Shown here: positions 26,783-34,081 of the stretch, piece by piece
Layout of the letters: each line of letters opens with the position of its first letter
Numbering within the stretch: the stretch's first letter is position 1
Origin: Burkholderiales bacterium
Lineage (GTDB): Bacteria > Pseudomonadota > Gammaproteobacteria > Burkholderiales > Eutrophovitaceae
Assembly (NCBI GenBank): GCA_030834275.1
Contig: JAURFP010000006.1
Coordinates: forward strand, 1 to 56,616
Direction of reading: 5' to 3'
Length of the DNA: 56,616 bases
The notes under the pieces: generated by a model
Database searches by the model: none
The model's input: only the letters and a program-made list of their open reading frames with translations
Told to the model about the DNA's origin: nothing
Position numbers and translations under genes: made by a program

Positions 26783-28957
26783 TTAGCGTCTAAGCTTGTG
26801 AAAACGCTCTAAGATCCCGAGTGTGACCACAGAAGTATTCGCTCTCTTCCATTCGCCTGCGACGTATTTATTCGTTTCAGAGAATGTTGGGTAGATATGT
26901 GTCGTCGCTAATATTTTATTTAATCCAATGTTTTGTTTTAAAGCGAGGACGAACTCTGAAATATACTCTGAGGCGTTTTCACCGACAATTGTGACTCCAA
27001 GAATTTTGTCGCTTTTCGGTTTAGTGAGCACTTTAATAAATCCATAATCTTCCGAATCCACAATCGCGCGATCAAGGTCATCAATTTCGTAACGAGTTAT
27101 ATCAAAGTCAATTCCCCTTTCACGTGCCTCGGTTTCGTTTAATCCCACACGTGCAACCTCTGGACTGGTGAATGTTGCCCAAGGTATCGCATCGAAATTG
27201 ATTCTAAATCGTTTGAATGTTCCAAATAGACTATTAACGGCCGCATACCAAGCTTGATGAGCTGCAGCATGGGTAAATTGCATTAAACCCGTTACATCTC
27301 CACAAGCGAAAATATTCGGGTACCTAGTTTCGAGATACTCATTGGTTCTCAGGACTCGATCATCTGGCTCAATGGCGTTTATATCTTCGAGCCCAAACCC
27401 CCTTAAATTGGCCCCTCTGCCTATGGCAAATAGCACCAAGTCAAACTCGATACGTATCTCCCCGTTTGGCCCTTCACAAACCAACAGCTGCTGACCATTT
27501 TCGACAAGAAACCCTTTTGCTCTGTGTCGGGATAGTAGGGCTATTCCGTCATCTGACATATGATTTGCGACTATCTCAGAAACCTCGGGGTCTTCCTTGA
27601 TCAAGATCCGCTCCATCGCTTCCAACAGCACTACTTCTGACCCTATTCGGCAAAAGGCCTGAGCTAACTCACACCCGATAGCTCCTCCTCCGATTACAAG
27701 GAGCTTTTTGGGCAAATCTTGAATATCCCAAATAGTGTTCGATGTCACATACTGAACATCCTTAAGTCCAGGCAGTGGGGGAACAATCGGACTTGCTCCA
27801 GAGGCGATAATAATATTTCGCGCTGAGAGAATTCGTTTTTCGGTGGATGTGCTGACTTCTACAGTCCAAGGCGTGACCATCTTGGCGGTACCGGCGAAGC
27901 AGTCTACCCCAAGACGCGTATATCGCTCAATTGAGTCATGTGGCTCAATTTTTTTTATCACCCGACGTACCCTGCGTAAGATTTCTTGAAAATCGAAGGT
28001 GATTTTCGCTTCTTGAATACCTAGTTTTCCAGAGTGACGCGCCTGGTGTATAAATTTTGCAGATTTGATAATTGCTTTTGAGGGAACACATCCGGTATTT
28101 AGGCAGTCCCCTCCCATGTTTTCTTTCTCAATAAGGGCGACCTTCGCTCGCACGGCAGAGGCTATGTAGGACGATACAAGCCCTGCTGCACCACCACCTA
28201 TGACGATCAAGTTGTAATCAAATTCCTTAGGTTTTTTCCACCCCGCATAGACTCTCCTTCCTCGAAGTATGTCTGCTATTTTTTTTGTTATGAGTGGGAA
28301 TATACCGAGTAGGCACAGCGACAATAATATCGGCGTCGATAGAACGCCGCCCAGAGTGTCCAGGGCCGCAAGCTGGGTTCCTGCGTTAACGAAAATTATT
28401 GTTCCCAGAAGCATGCCGATCTGACTTACCAGGTAGAACGTTCCGGTACGAATTGGAGTAAGCGCCATCGCCGCATTAACTGCAAAAAATGGGATGACTG
28501 GGACAAGGCGCAGGGTTAATAGGTAGAAAGCGCCGTCTCTCTGAATTCCCTCATTCAAGGCTTTTAGCTTATCTCCAAATTTTTTTCTTACAAGATTTCT
28601 AAAGAAATATCGTGTAAGGAGAAAAGCGATCGTCGCGCCGATGGTGGATGCAAAAGATACCAGTACCGTTCCCCATAAAAGACCGAAAACAGCGCCAGCT
28701 GCCACCGTCATAATTGCGGCGCCAGGGAGCGACAGCGCTGTTATCGCAATGTAAAGAACAAAGTAGCTCAGAGCGGCTTTGATTGGATGCTCAGAGGAAT
28801 AGGCCGTTAGGGATTCATAGTTTTCTTTAAGGGTTGAAAGATTAAGCTGCGCAAGCACATCTAACACGAAATCCTTGAATACAAGAAATAGGATTCCAAG
28901 CGCCAAAACACACACTGCTAATATGATTGACTTACCGGGTCTTTTATTTTTTGCCAT
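26783..28957 (-). CDS. VTT (TVP38/TMEM64) membrane domain fused to a mercuric-reductase-like flavoprotein
   Basis: 724 residues. The first 230 form a multi-helix VTT/DedA-superfamily membrane domain: hydrophobic segments at about 10-28, 62-110 and 140-225, with GAVFGLLWGT and LRLVPVIPFF. From 247 on comes a full pyridine-nucleotide-disulfide oxidoreductase: FAD fold IVIGGGAAGLVS, redox pair Cys285/Cys290 in GGDCLNTGCVPSK, NAD fold LLVIGGGAIGCELAQ, FACGDVTG, and a dimerisation domain with the catalytic HIYPTFSE. The N-terminal HMA domain and terminal vicinal cysteines of MerA are missing, so mercury reduction is not supported. An electron-transfer role at the membrane is inferred. Third gene of the arsS operon. 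Confidence 0.88.
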   Translation of the reverse strand: MAKNKRPGKSIILAVCVLALGILFLVFKDFVLDVLAQLNLSTLKENYESLTAYSSEHPIKAALSYFVLYIAITALSLPGAAIMTVAAGAVFGLLWGTVLVSFASTIGATIAFLLTRYFFRNLVRKKFGDKLKALNEGIQRDGAFYLLTLRLVPVIPFFAVNAAMALTPIRTGTFYLVSQIGMLLGTIIFVNAGTQLAALDTLGGVLSTPILLSLCLLGIFPLITKKIADILRGRRVYAGWKKPKEFDYNLIVIGGGAAGLVSSYIASAVRAKVALIEKENMGGDCLNTGCVPSKAIIKSAKFIHQARHSGKLGIQEAKITFDFQEILRRVRRVIKKIEPHDSIERYTRLGVDCFAGTAKMVTPWTVEVSTSTEKRILSARNIIIASGASPIVPPLPGLKDVQYVTSNTIWDIQDLPKKLLVIGGGAIGCELAQAFCRIGSEVVLLEAMERILIKEDPEVSEIVANHMSDDGIALLSRHRAKGFLVENGQQLLVCEGPNGEIRIEFDLVLFAIGRGANLRGFGLEDINAIEPDDRVLRTNEYLETRYPNIFACGDVTGLMQFTHAAAHQAWYAAVNSLFGTFKRFRINFDAIPWATFTSPEVARVGLNETEARERGIDFDITRYEIDDLDRAIVDSEDYGFIKVLTKPKSDKILGVTIVGENASEYISEFVLALKQNIGLNKILATTHIYPTFSETNKYVAGEWKRANTSVVTLGILERFHKLRR

Positions 28958-28966
28958 ATAAAAATT

Positions 28967-29953
28967 CTAATCCGATACTCCGAGGGCATTTGCGAGACTC
29001 TCGGTGACAGTTGATATTTTTGTTCCAGTCCTTCCAGCTATCCTCCCATAATACGACTTATGCGCTGGAGATTGAGCGCTCCAGCAGCGAGAGAATTGTC
29101 TCAGAAATTTGGTTGAATCGTAATTCACTTTGATTGCGTCGACATGAATACCTCCCAGCTTAACGCCATACAATTTAAGGCTTTCGGGACACGCGTTTAC
29201 AGAAATCCGAGTTGCAATGCCATGAAGAGCATTTTCAAAGTTTGGCATGCCTGCCGAGCCATTATTGATGACTACTCTGGGATTTTCAGTATCAATATTA
29301 AATAGTTGTATCGCTGGCTCGCATGTATGACTGCTAGCGAAAATATCGACACCTGAATCCGTAAAGTACCCTTGATATCGGGAAGCATTGGACGGGTTAC
29401 GCATTTCTTGCGAAGAGAAATTCCATCCTGCCAAATTTTCAGCATCCCCGTGTACAACTGCGACTTGAGTATCACCTATCCTGAATTTCAAAAACATCGG
29501 AAGCTTTGAAAAGCTATCTTGGATTTCTGGAAAACTATCTGCGGTGACGTGTAGGGCGTTAATAATCTGGTTCGAGTATTCCACCTCGGCGTCGCTGGTT
29601 GTGGGTGGGTATGCGCAGCCACAGCCTGACTGTGTGCTTCGCCTAGATAGTTCTGTTTCGACGTTTCCTCGAATAGCGAGGTGGCTCCTAATAATGCGGT
29701 CATTAATCTCTTTGAAATCGCCGTGATCAATGTTGAACCAATTAAAGTCTCCTCCGAAAATAATGTGATCCACCCCGGAGTGCTGGTTTTCAATCGTTTC
29801 AAGTGCCGCCATATTTCCATATAGCCCTCCACATACGACAATCGTGCTCGCCGTGATTTCAGAAGCTCCTTTTATTGCTTTTGTCCCATAGAAATACTCT
29901 GGAGGGCAAAATCGACCAGGAGCGAGCCGCGACTCGGTAACTTGAGATTTCAT
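28967..29953 (-). CDS. Metallophosphoesterase-like protein of the arsenosugar cluster
   Basis: 328 residues with the outline of a calcineurin-like phosphoesterase: motif II in GGDFNWFN (68-74), motif III RGNVE (95-99), motif IV VVHGDAE, and SSHT where GHTH is expected. Motif I, normally DxHGN, reads GLYGN (43-47), so the first-metal Asp and His are missing. An unusual CGCAYP segment (111-116) may bind a metal. Proteins with this odd motif recur beside arsS genes, as I recall, so it is probably a family trait. Cytosolic. It is 9 bases from its neighbours on both sides, second in the operon. Hydrolase activity is unproven. Confidence 0.75.
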   Translation of the reverse strand: MKSQVTESRLAPGRFCPPEYFYGTKAIKGASEITASTIVVCGGLYGNMAALETIENQHSGVDHIIFGGDFNWFNIDHGDFKEINDRIIRSHLAIRGNVETELSRRSTQSGCGCAYPPTTSDAEVEYSNQIINALHVTADSFPEIQDSFSKLPMFLKFRIGDTQVAVVHGDAENLAGWNFSSQEMRNPSNASRYQGYFTDSGVDIFASSHTCEPAIQLFNIDTENPRVVINNGSAGMPNFENALHGIATRISVNACPESLKLYGVKLGGIHVDAIKVNYDSTKFLRQFSRCWSAQSPAHKSYYGRIAGRTGTKISTVTESLANALGVSD

Positions 29954-29962
29954 TACAAGTTT

Positions 29963-30937
29963 TTATTGAAGGGCGCCACCGCAGCTCGACCCTTGACCAG
30001 CAGTGCAGCCGAAGCAATGACCGAGAGTCTTGATCGGTTGGTTTACGAGACACTTGTCGTTCAGTTCGCTAATGTGGATCTTGGACGAGCTTTCCCCAAG
30101 AGGTAATCCGAGCATTTGGTTGAAGTCGCAGTCATACACATAACCTTGATGATCGATCGATATGAGATTGCGACACATTAATGATTCTAAATTCGACTCC
30201 TGATATGCGGATTGAAGAAGATCCATGTAGCCATCAAACTCACCTTTCGACACAAGCGTGCTGCCAAACCGCTTAATTGGCATGTTTGTAATCGTAAACA
30301 ATGAGTTGAATGTTATTCCAAACTGATTACCGAGGTGATCGCGATAATCTCTCTCTAAAATTTCCTGGGGAGCTGGCAAAGCTGCTCCTTGGGGATTAAA
30401 AACAAGGTTTAACTCCAACCCTGAATTTTTCTGTCCGTAACCAAGAGCATTAAGTTTTTGAATACCTATGATGCTTTTTTGAAAAACTCCGTCTCCCCTT
30501 TGGGCATTTACGTTATCTTCAATGTAGCAAGGAAGGGAGGCTACTATTTGCACTTTCTGCAATGCCAAAAACTCCGCTAGATCCTCTTGTCCGGGTTCGG
30601 ATAGGATAGTGAGATTACATCGATCGATGGTGGTGATCTTCCTTGATCGAAGCTCAGAAACAAGTTTTCGGAAATGGGGGTTCAGTTCTGGAGCCCCTCC
30701 CGTTAAATCAACTGTTTCGATAACGCTTCTGTCAATAAAATCTAAAACTTGTTGGGTCGTCTCCTCACTCATTAGCTCGACTCGCGTTGGTCCGGCATTG
30801 ACATGGCAGTGTAAACAGGCCTGATTGCATTTGTAACCCAAGTTTAGCTGCGCTATTTTGAGTTCGCCTCGGGCGACATTTGGAAACTTTCGTTTTGCTA
30901 ATTTCGGCAAGGTATCGTGCATGTTTGATGTTTCCAT
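29963..30937 (-). CDS. arsS: Arsenosugar biosynthesis radical SAM protein ArsS
   Basis: 324 residues of the TIGR04167 family, a radical-SAM enzyme with a cysteine-rich C-terminus (DUF3641). Work in cyanobacteria indicates that ArsS-type proteins add a deoxyadenosyl group to dimethylarsenite made by ArsM, giving the arsenosugar precursor. The [4Fe-4S] motif is CNQACLHC (Cys37, 41, 44) followed by HVNAGPTR. TGGAPELNPHF is the SAM-binding GGE-like segment. The C-terminal cysteines lie in CRNLISIDHQGYVYDC and HCFGCTAGQGSSCGGAL. It is the first gene of an eight-gene minus-strand operon and is divergent from rquA. No arsM is visible in the window. A selenium-related role, as in the old family name, is the alternative. 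Confidence 0.9.
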   Translation of the reverse strand: METSNMHDTLPKLAKRKFPNVARGELKIAQLNLGYKCNQACLHCHVNAGPTRVELMSEETTQQVLDFIDRSVIETVDLTGGAPELNPHFRKLVSELRSRKITTIDRCNLTILSEPGQEDLAEFLALQKVQIVASLPCYIEDNVNAQRGDGVFQKSIIGIQKLNALGYGQKNSGLELNLVFNPQGAALPAPQEILERDYRDHLGNQFGITFNSLFTITNMPIKRFGSTLVSKGEFDGYMDLLQSAYQESNLESLMCRNLISIDHQGYVYDCDFNQMLGLPLGESSSKIHISELNDKCLVNQPIKTLGHCFGCTAGQGSSCGGALQ

Positions 30938-31111
30938 TAAATGTTAAAAGTCATCAGTATCTTAACTAACTTTTTTAAATATTTGCATGGAACTAAGTCA
31001 TATTTTTAGGTCCTAGCTCGAACGTAAAACTTTTGATCACTTCGCGTACAATGCTCGCGCAATATGTGGCCAACACAGTTAGATTAAGTCTAAAAATACG
31101 GAGAATAATTT

Positions 31112-31855
31112 TTGTACAAATCTCAACAGATCCAGCCTGAACTCGATAACCTTTTACCTGAGACATTACCCGAAAGCATAGAAATTCCAGAGTACCTGAG
31201 CAAAACGTACTGGTGGGCATACGTAAGCCCGAAAGCGATCAAATTCTTTGATCGCCATTTTTTGGTTAACTTAATTCTATTTGGAAATTTTAAGCGATTA
31301 CGGGACGCGGCGATTCGTCGACTCGGTGAAGATTTTTCTGGGAAAGTGTTGCAAATAGCCTCTGTTTACGGGAATTTCACTCAAAGAATACTCGACTGTA
31401 TGAGCGTCGATGGAGAACTGGATGTCGTAGACGTAGTCCCCGATCAGCTTTCGAATTTGCGTCGAAAGGTTATAACCCAGAAAAGATTTAACGCTCTAGT
31501 AATGGACTCTTCTGATTTGAAGCTTGATTCTGAGAGTTATGACAAGGCTATTTTATTTTTCTTGTTGCATGAGCAGCCCGTCGAGGTAAGACAAAAAACG
31601 TTAAGTGAGGCATGGAGAGTTTTGCGACCTGGCGGGCGAATCGTAATAGTCGATTATCACAAGCCATCTAAGCTCAATCCCGTTCGACCGCTTCTTTGGA
31701 TCGTGCTCAAGTCGCTCGAGCCATTTGCGCTCGACTTGTGGCGGCAACCGTTAGAGAGTTGGCTTCCAAAGGGCATGAATGGAAATTGTGTCCACAGGCG
31801 TACATTTTTTGGTGGGATCTACCAAAAAATGGTTTTTGAAAAACCTGGTATCTGA
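31112..31855 (+). CDS. rquA: Rhodoquinone biosynthesis methyltransferase-like enzyme RquA
   Basis: A 247-residue class-I methyltransferase-fold protein. RquA converts ubiquinone to rhodoquinone by replacing a methoxy group with an amino group, enabling fumarate reduction by complex II under low oxygen. Recognised features, in order: IPEYLSKTYWWAYVSPKAI (25-43), the SAM-site strand VLQIASVYGNFT (79-90) in place of GxGxG, VDVVPDQLSNLRRK (106-119), FLLHEQP (150-156), LRPGGRIVIVDYHKP (171-185), LEPFALDLW (202-210) and FFGGIYQK (232-239). It starts at TTG 31112 with CGGAGA 7 bases upstream. It is not ArsM: the catalytic cysteine triad is absent. The next ORF begins 1 base after its stop. UbiE/COQ5-type enzymes are the nearest alternative. 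Confidence 0.85.
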   Translation: MYKSQQIQPELDNLLPETLPESIEIPEYLSKTYWWAYVSPKAIKFFDRHFLVNLILFGNFKRLRDAAIRRLGEDFSGKVLQIASVYGNFTQRILDCMSVDGELDVVDVVPDQLSNLRRKVITQKRFNALVMDSSDLKLDSESYDKAILFFLLHEQPVEVRQKTLSEAWRVLRPGGRIVIVDYHKPSKLNPVRPLLWIVLKSLEPFALDLWRQPLESWLPKGMNGNCVHRRTFFGGIYQKMVFEKPGI

Positions 31856-31856
31856 G

Positions 31857-32414
31857 ATGAAAGCGTCGACACTATGGTTGATCTTGCCAGTCGCGTTTTG
31901 CTTTGGCGGTGACTTTGTTACAGCCGCGGAAAACTTCCGAGTGGAGTCTCGAATTGAGGGGGATTCGGTGTACGTAGAGGCGGAGGCTGTTATTACTGCG
32001 CCGCACGCTTTGATTTGGACCACATTAACTGACTATGACCATTTATCGAATTTTATTCCGGGAATGAAGTCGAGCACTTTATTACGATATGAAGGGGAGA
32101 CGGCAGTGGTTGAGCAGCACGGTTCTGTGTCGTTTCTATTTTTTTCTCTGCCTGTAGATGTCGTTGTTAATTCGATCGAGCAGAAACCTAACCGCATCGG
32201 TATTGAAGTGGTGCGAGGTAGTCTTGACCGTCTTGATGGGGCCTATGAACTGTTGCAAAAGGCGGACGGGCGTTGGTTAGTCAAATGGAATGGATATGTC
32301 AAACCTTCTCTACCGTTACCTCGGTTTATAACGCAACCAATCATCCGAAAGAACATAGAGAATCAATTTGCTGGCATGGTCGCTGAGATCGAGCGTCGTT
32401 CGCTACTAAATTAA
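31857..32414 (+). CDS. Exported SRPBCC/START-type protein
   Basis: 185 residues from the ATG at 31857, 1 base after the rquA stop. A signal peptide (MKASTLWLILPVAFCFGG) precedes an SRPBCC fold: VEAEAVITAPHALIWTTLTD, DYDHLSNFIPGMK, GSLDRLDGAYELL and a long C-terminal helix IIRKNIENQFAGMVAEIE. SRPBCC proteins bind hydrophobic ligands in a deep cavity; the Coq10 branch binds ubiquinone. Export to the periplasm and coupling to rquA suggest quinone or lipid binding, but this is inference. A longer in-frame start inside rquA is rejected because the signal peptide would be buried. Confidence 0.78.
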   Translation: MKASTLWLILPVAFCFGGDFVTAAENFRVESRIEGDSVYVEAEAVITAPHALIWTTLTDYDHLSNFIPGMKSSTLLRYEGETAVVEQHGSVSFLFFSLPVDVVVNSIEQKPNRIGIEVVRGSLDRLDGAYELLQKADGRWLVKWNGYVKPSLPLPRFITQPIIRKNIENQFAGMVAEIERRSLLN

Positions 32415-32429
32415 CAAGGTTTTGACTTG

Positions 32430-33956
32430 ATGAAATATTTCCCTAAAATCCCGTTTACGTTTTTTATCGCTTGTTTCTTATTGTCCGGGTGTACCACCTT
32501 TAGTGGCCGTGAGTTCTCTCAGCTCGCTAATAAGCAATTCGAAATCAATAAACAGAGTTGTAATCAATGGCTTTATAGACTGGACCAGTTAGTTAAGGAC
32601 AACGACGTAACGGATATATCGGCGAGCAGAGTCGCGAAATATCCATTTTTACGAGTGAATCGTTTTTTGGCGTCTTTCTCGAGCGATGTCGATGTTGACC
32701 CAACTTTATTTCCCCAATGGGTTCGAGAGATGCAAAAACTCGATTTAGACGGAAGGGGCGTAGAACTTAAGAATCTTTCTGAATCGGCGTTAGAGTCAAT
32801 TGGGATCGATCGCGATGAGATTTTGGTTCGAACGGAAACCTGTTCCGGTTATTTGCTTACTGACGTGCTAAGTATGAGTTTTGCAGATCTAAGCGCTCGG
32901 GAACTCCGAGAGAATGCAAAGGTAAAGGATGATTATGATTCGATCAAAAGATTCGTTGGTTTCTATTCCCTTCTAAAGTATCCGTTTTCTAAAGGAATCG
33001 AGGGCTGGCACGAAGAGGCACGTGAAGAGTTTGCTTCTCGTCGTGAGGGTGAGCAAGTAAGTGACCAATTGATTTCCTATGCGGGCCAGCGCGAACGGGT
33101 TCTACCCAGAGTTGAAGTGGCCAAGCTTCTGAGTAAAAGTAGTCGCTTGGGTCATCTGGATTTAAATGATTCGGAATTGCTTAGCCTTTTCGAAACTTTT
33201 GCACCTGTGTTTGCTGTTGAAACTTCTGGAGAATATGACGAGATTGGCTCTCTTCATTGGGGTACGGGGAAAGGTATTGGAGTTGATGTTCGAGAGCCAG
33301 TGGTCTATACGAAACTCGAGCGTACGCGATTTGGGGGAGAAGTACTGCCTCAACTGGTATACGTCGCGTGGTTCACTGAGCGTCCGAAATCGGGAGTGTC
33401 CGATATGTTAGCGGGTAAGTTAGACGGTATTGTTTGGCGGGTGACTTTATCGAAGCAAGGAGACCCTTTGATCTACGATACCATGCACCCCTGTGGTTGT
33501 TACCATATGTTTTTTCCGACACAGAATCTTGTGCCAATTAATGCGCCTAGCAAGTATGAAGAATGGGCCTTTTCTCCTGGAAATTTACCGGTCATCAATG
33601 AGGGTGAACAAGTTGTGATAACGATCAATTCTCGAACGCACTACGTTGGGAATGTGGAGGTAGCTTCGGAAGAAATTAAAGCGAGTGTTCCTCAGATTCG
33701 GGAATATGAATTAAGGGCATATGATGACTTGCGTACGCTTCAGTATGCTGATAATCAATTTCGTAGTATTTTCGGTTCCGATGGTTTGATTCCTGGCACG
33801 GAGCGGGGCGAGCGATTCTTATTCTGGCCTATGGGTATCGATAGTGCGGGTGCCATGCGGCAATGGGGATCACACGCGACCGCTTTTCTAGGGCGCCGTC
33901 ACTTCGACGATGCAGATCTGATGCAAAAAAGGTTTAAACGGACAAATAAGCAGTAG
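32430..33956 (+). CDS. Large predicted lipoprotein of unknown function
   Basis: 508 residues from the ATG at 32430, 15 bases after the SRPBCC gene. A lipoprotein signal peptide ends in LLSGC (Cys21). I recognise no domain. Visible features: an N-terminal helical region (40-150), an acidic-basic middle, and a C-terminal half rich in beta strands with the conserved-looking HPCGCYHMFFPT and WFTERPK, and a closing DSAGAMRQWGSHATAFLGRRHF. The CGC near His could bind metal. It is likely anchored in the outer or inner membrane and co-transcribed with rquA. The function is unknown. Confidence 0.8.
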   Translation: MKYFPKIPFTFFIACFLLSGCTTFSGREFSQLANKQFEINKQSCNQWLYRLDQLVKDNDVTDISASRVAKYPFLRVNRFLASFSSDVDVDPTLFPQWVREMQKLDLDGRGVELKNLSESALESIGIDRDEILVRTETCSGYLLTDVLSMSFADLSARELRENAKVKDDYDSIKRFVGFYSLLKYPFSKGIEGWHEEAREEFASRREGEQVSDQLISYAGQRERVLPRVEVAKLLSKSSRLGHLDLNDSELLSLFETFAPVFAVETSGEYDEIGSLHWGTGKGIGVDVREPVVYTKLERTRFGGEVLPQLVYVAWFTERPKSGVSDMLAGKLDGIVWRVTLSKQGDPLIYDTMHPCGCYHMFFPTQNLVPINAPSKYEEWAFSPGNLPVINEGEQVVITINSRTHYVGNVEVASEEIKASVPQIREYELRAYDDLRTLQYADNQFRSIFGSDGLIPGTERGERFLFWPMGIDSAGAMRQWGSHATAFLGRRHFDDADLMQKRFKRTNKQ

Positions 33957-34081
33957 GTTCGACTTTAAACCACTCCACTGTTACTTTTAATTTTTTATTG
34001 CGATACTATCAATCGCCTTAGGTAGTATTGTGTTTTCAACCGATAGAATTTAATCGAACTGGAGATAATTCAAGGAAGCTT

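Noticed and set aside
26783-28957. Mercuric reductase MerA
   Set aside because: Neither the heavy-metal domain nor the terminal vicinal cysteines are present.
31112-31855. Arsenite methyltransferase ArsM, suggested by the divergent arsS
   Set aside because: The catalytic cysteine triad of ArsM is absent, and the TYWWAYVSP, FLLHEQP and LEPFALDLW segments match RquA.
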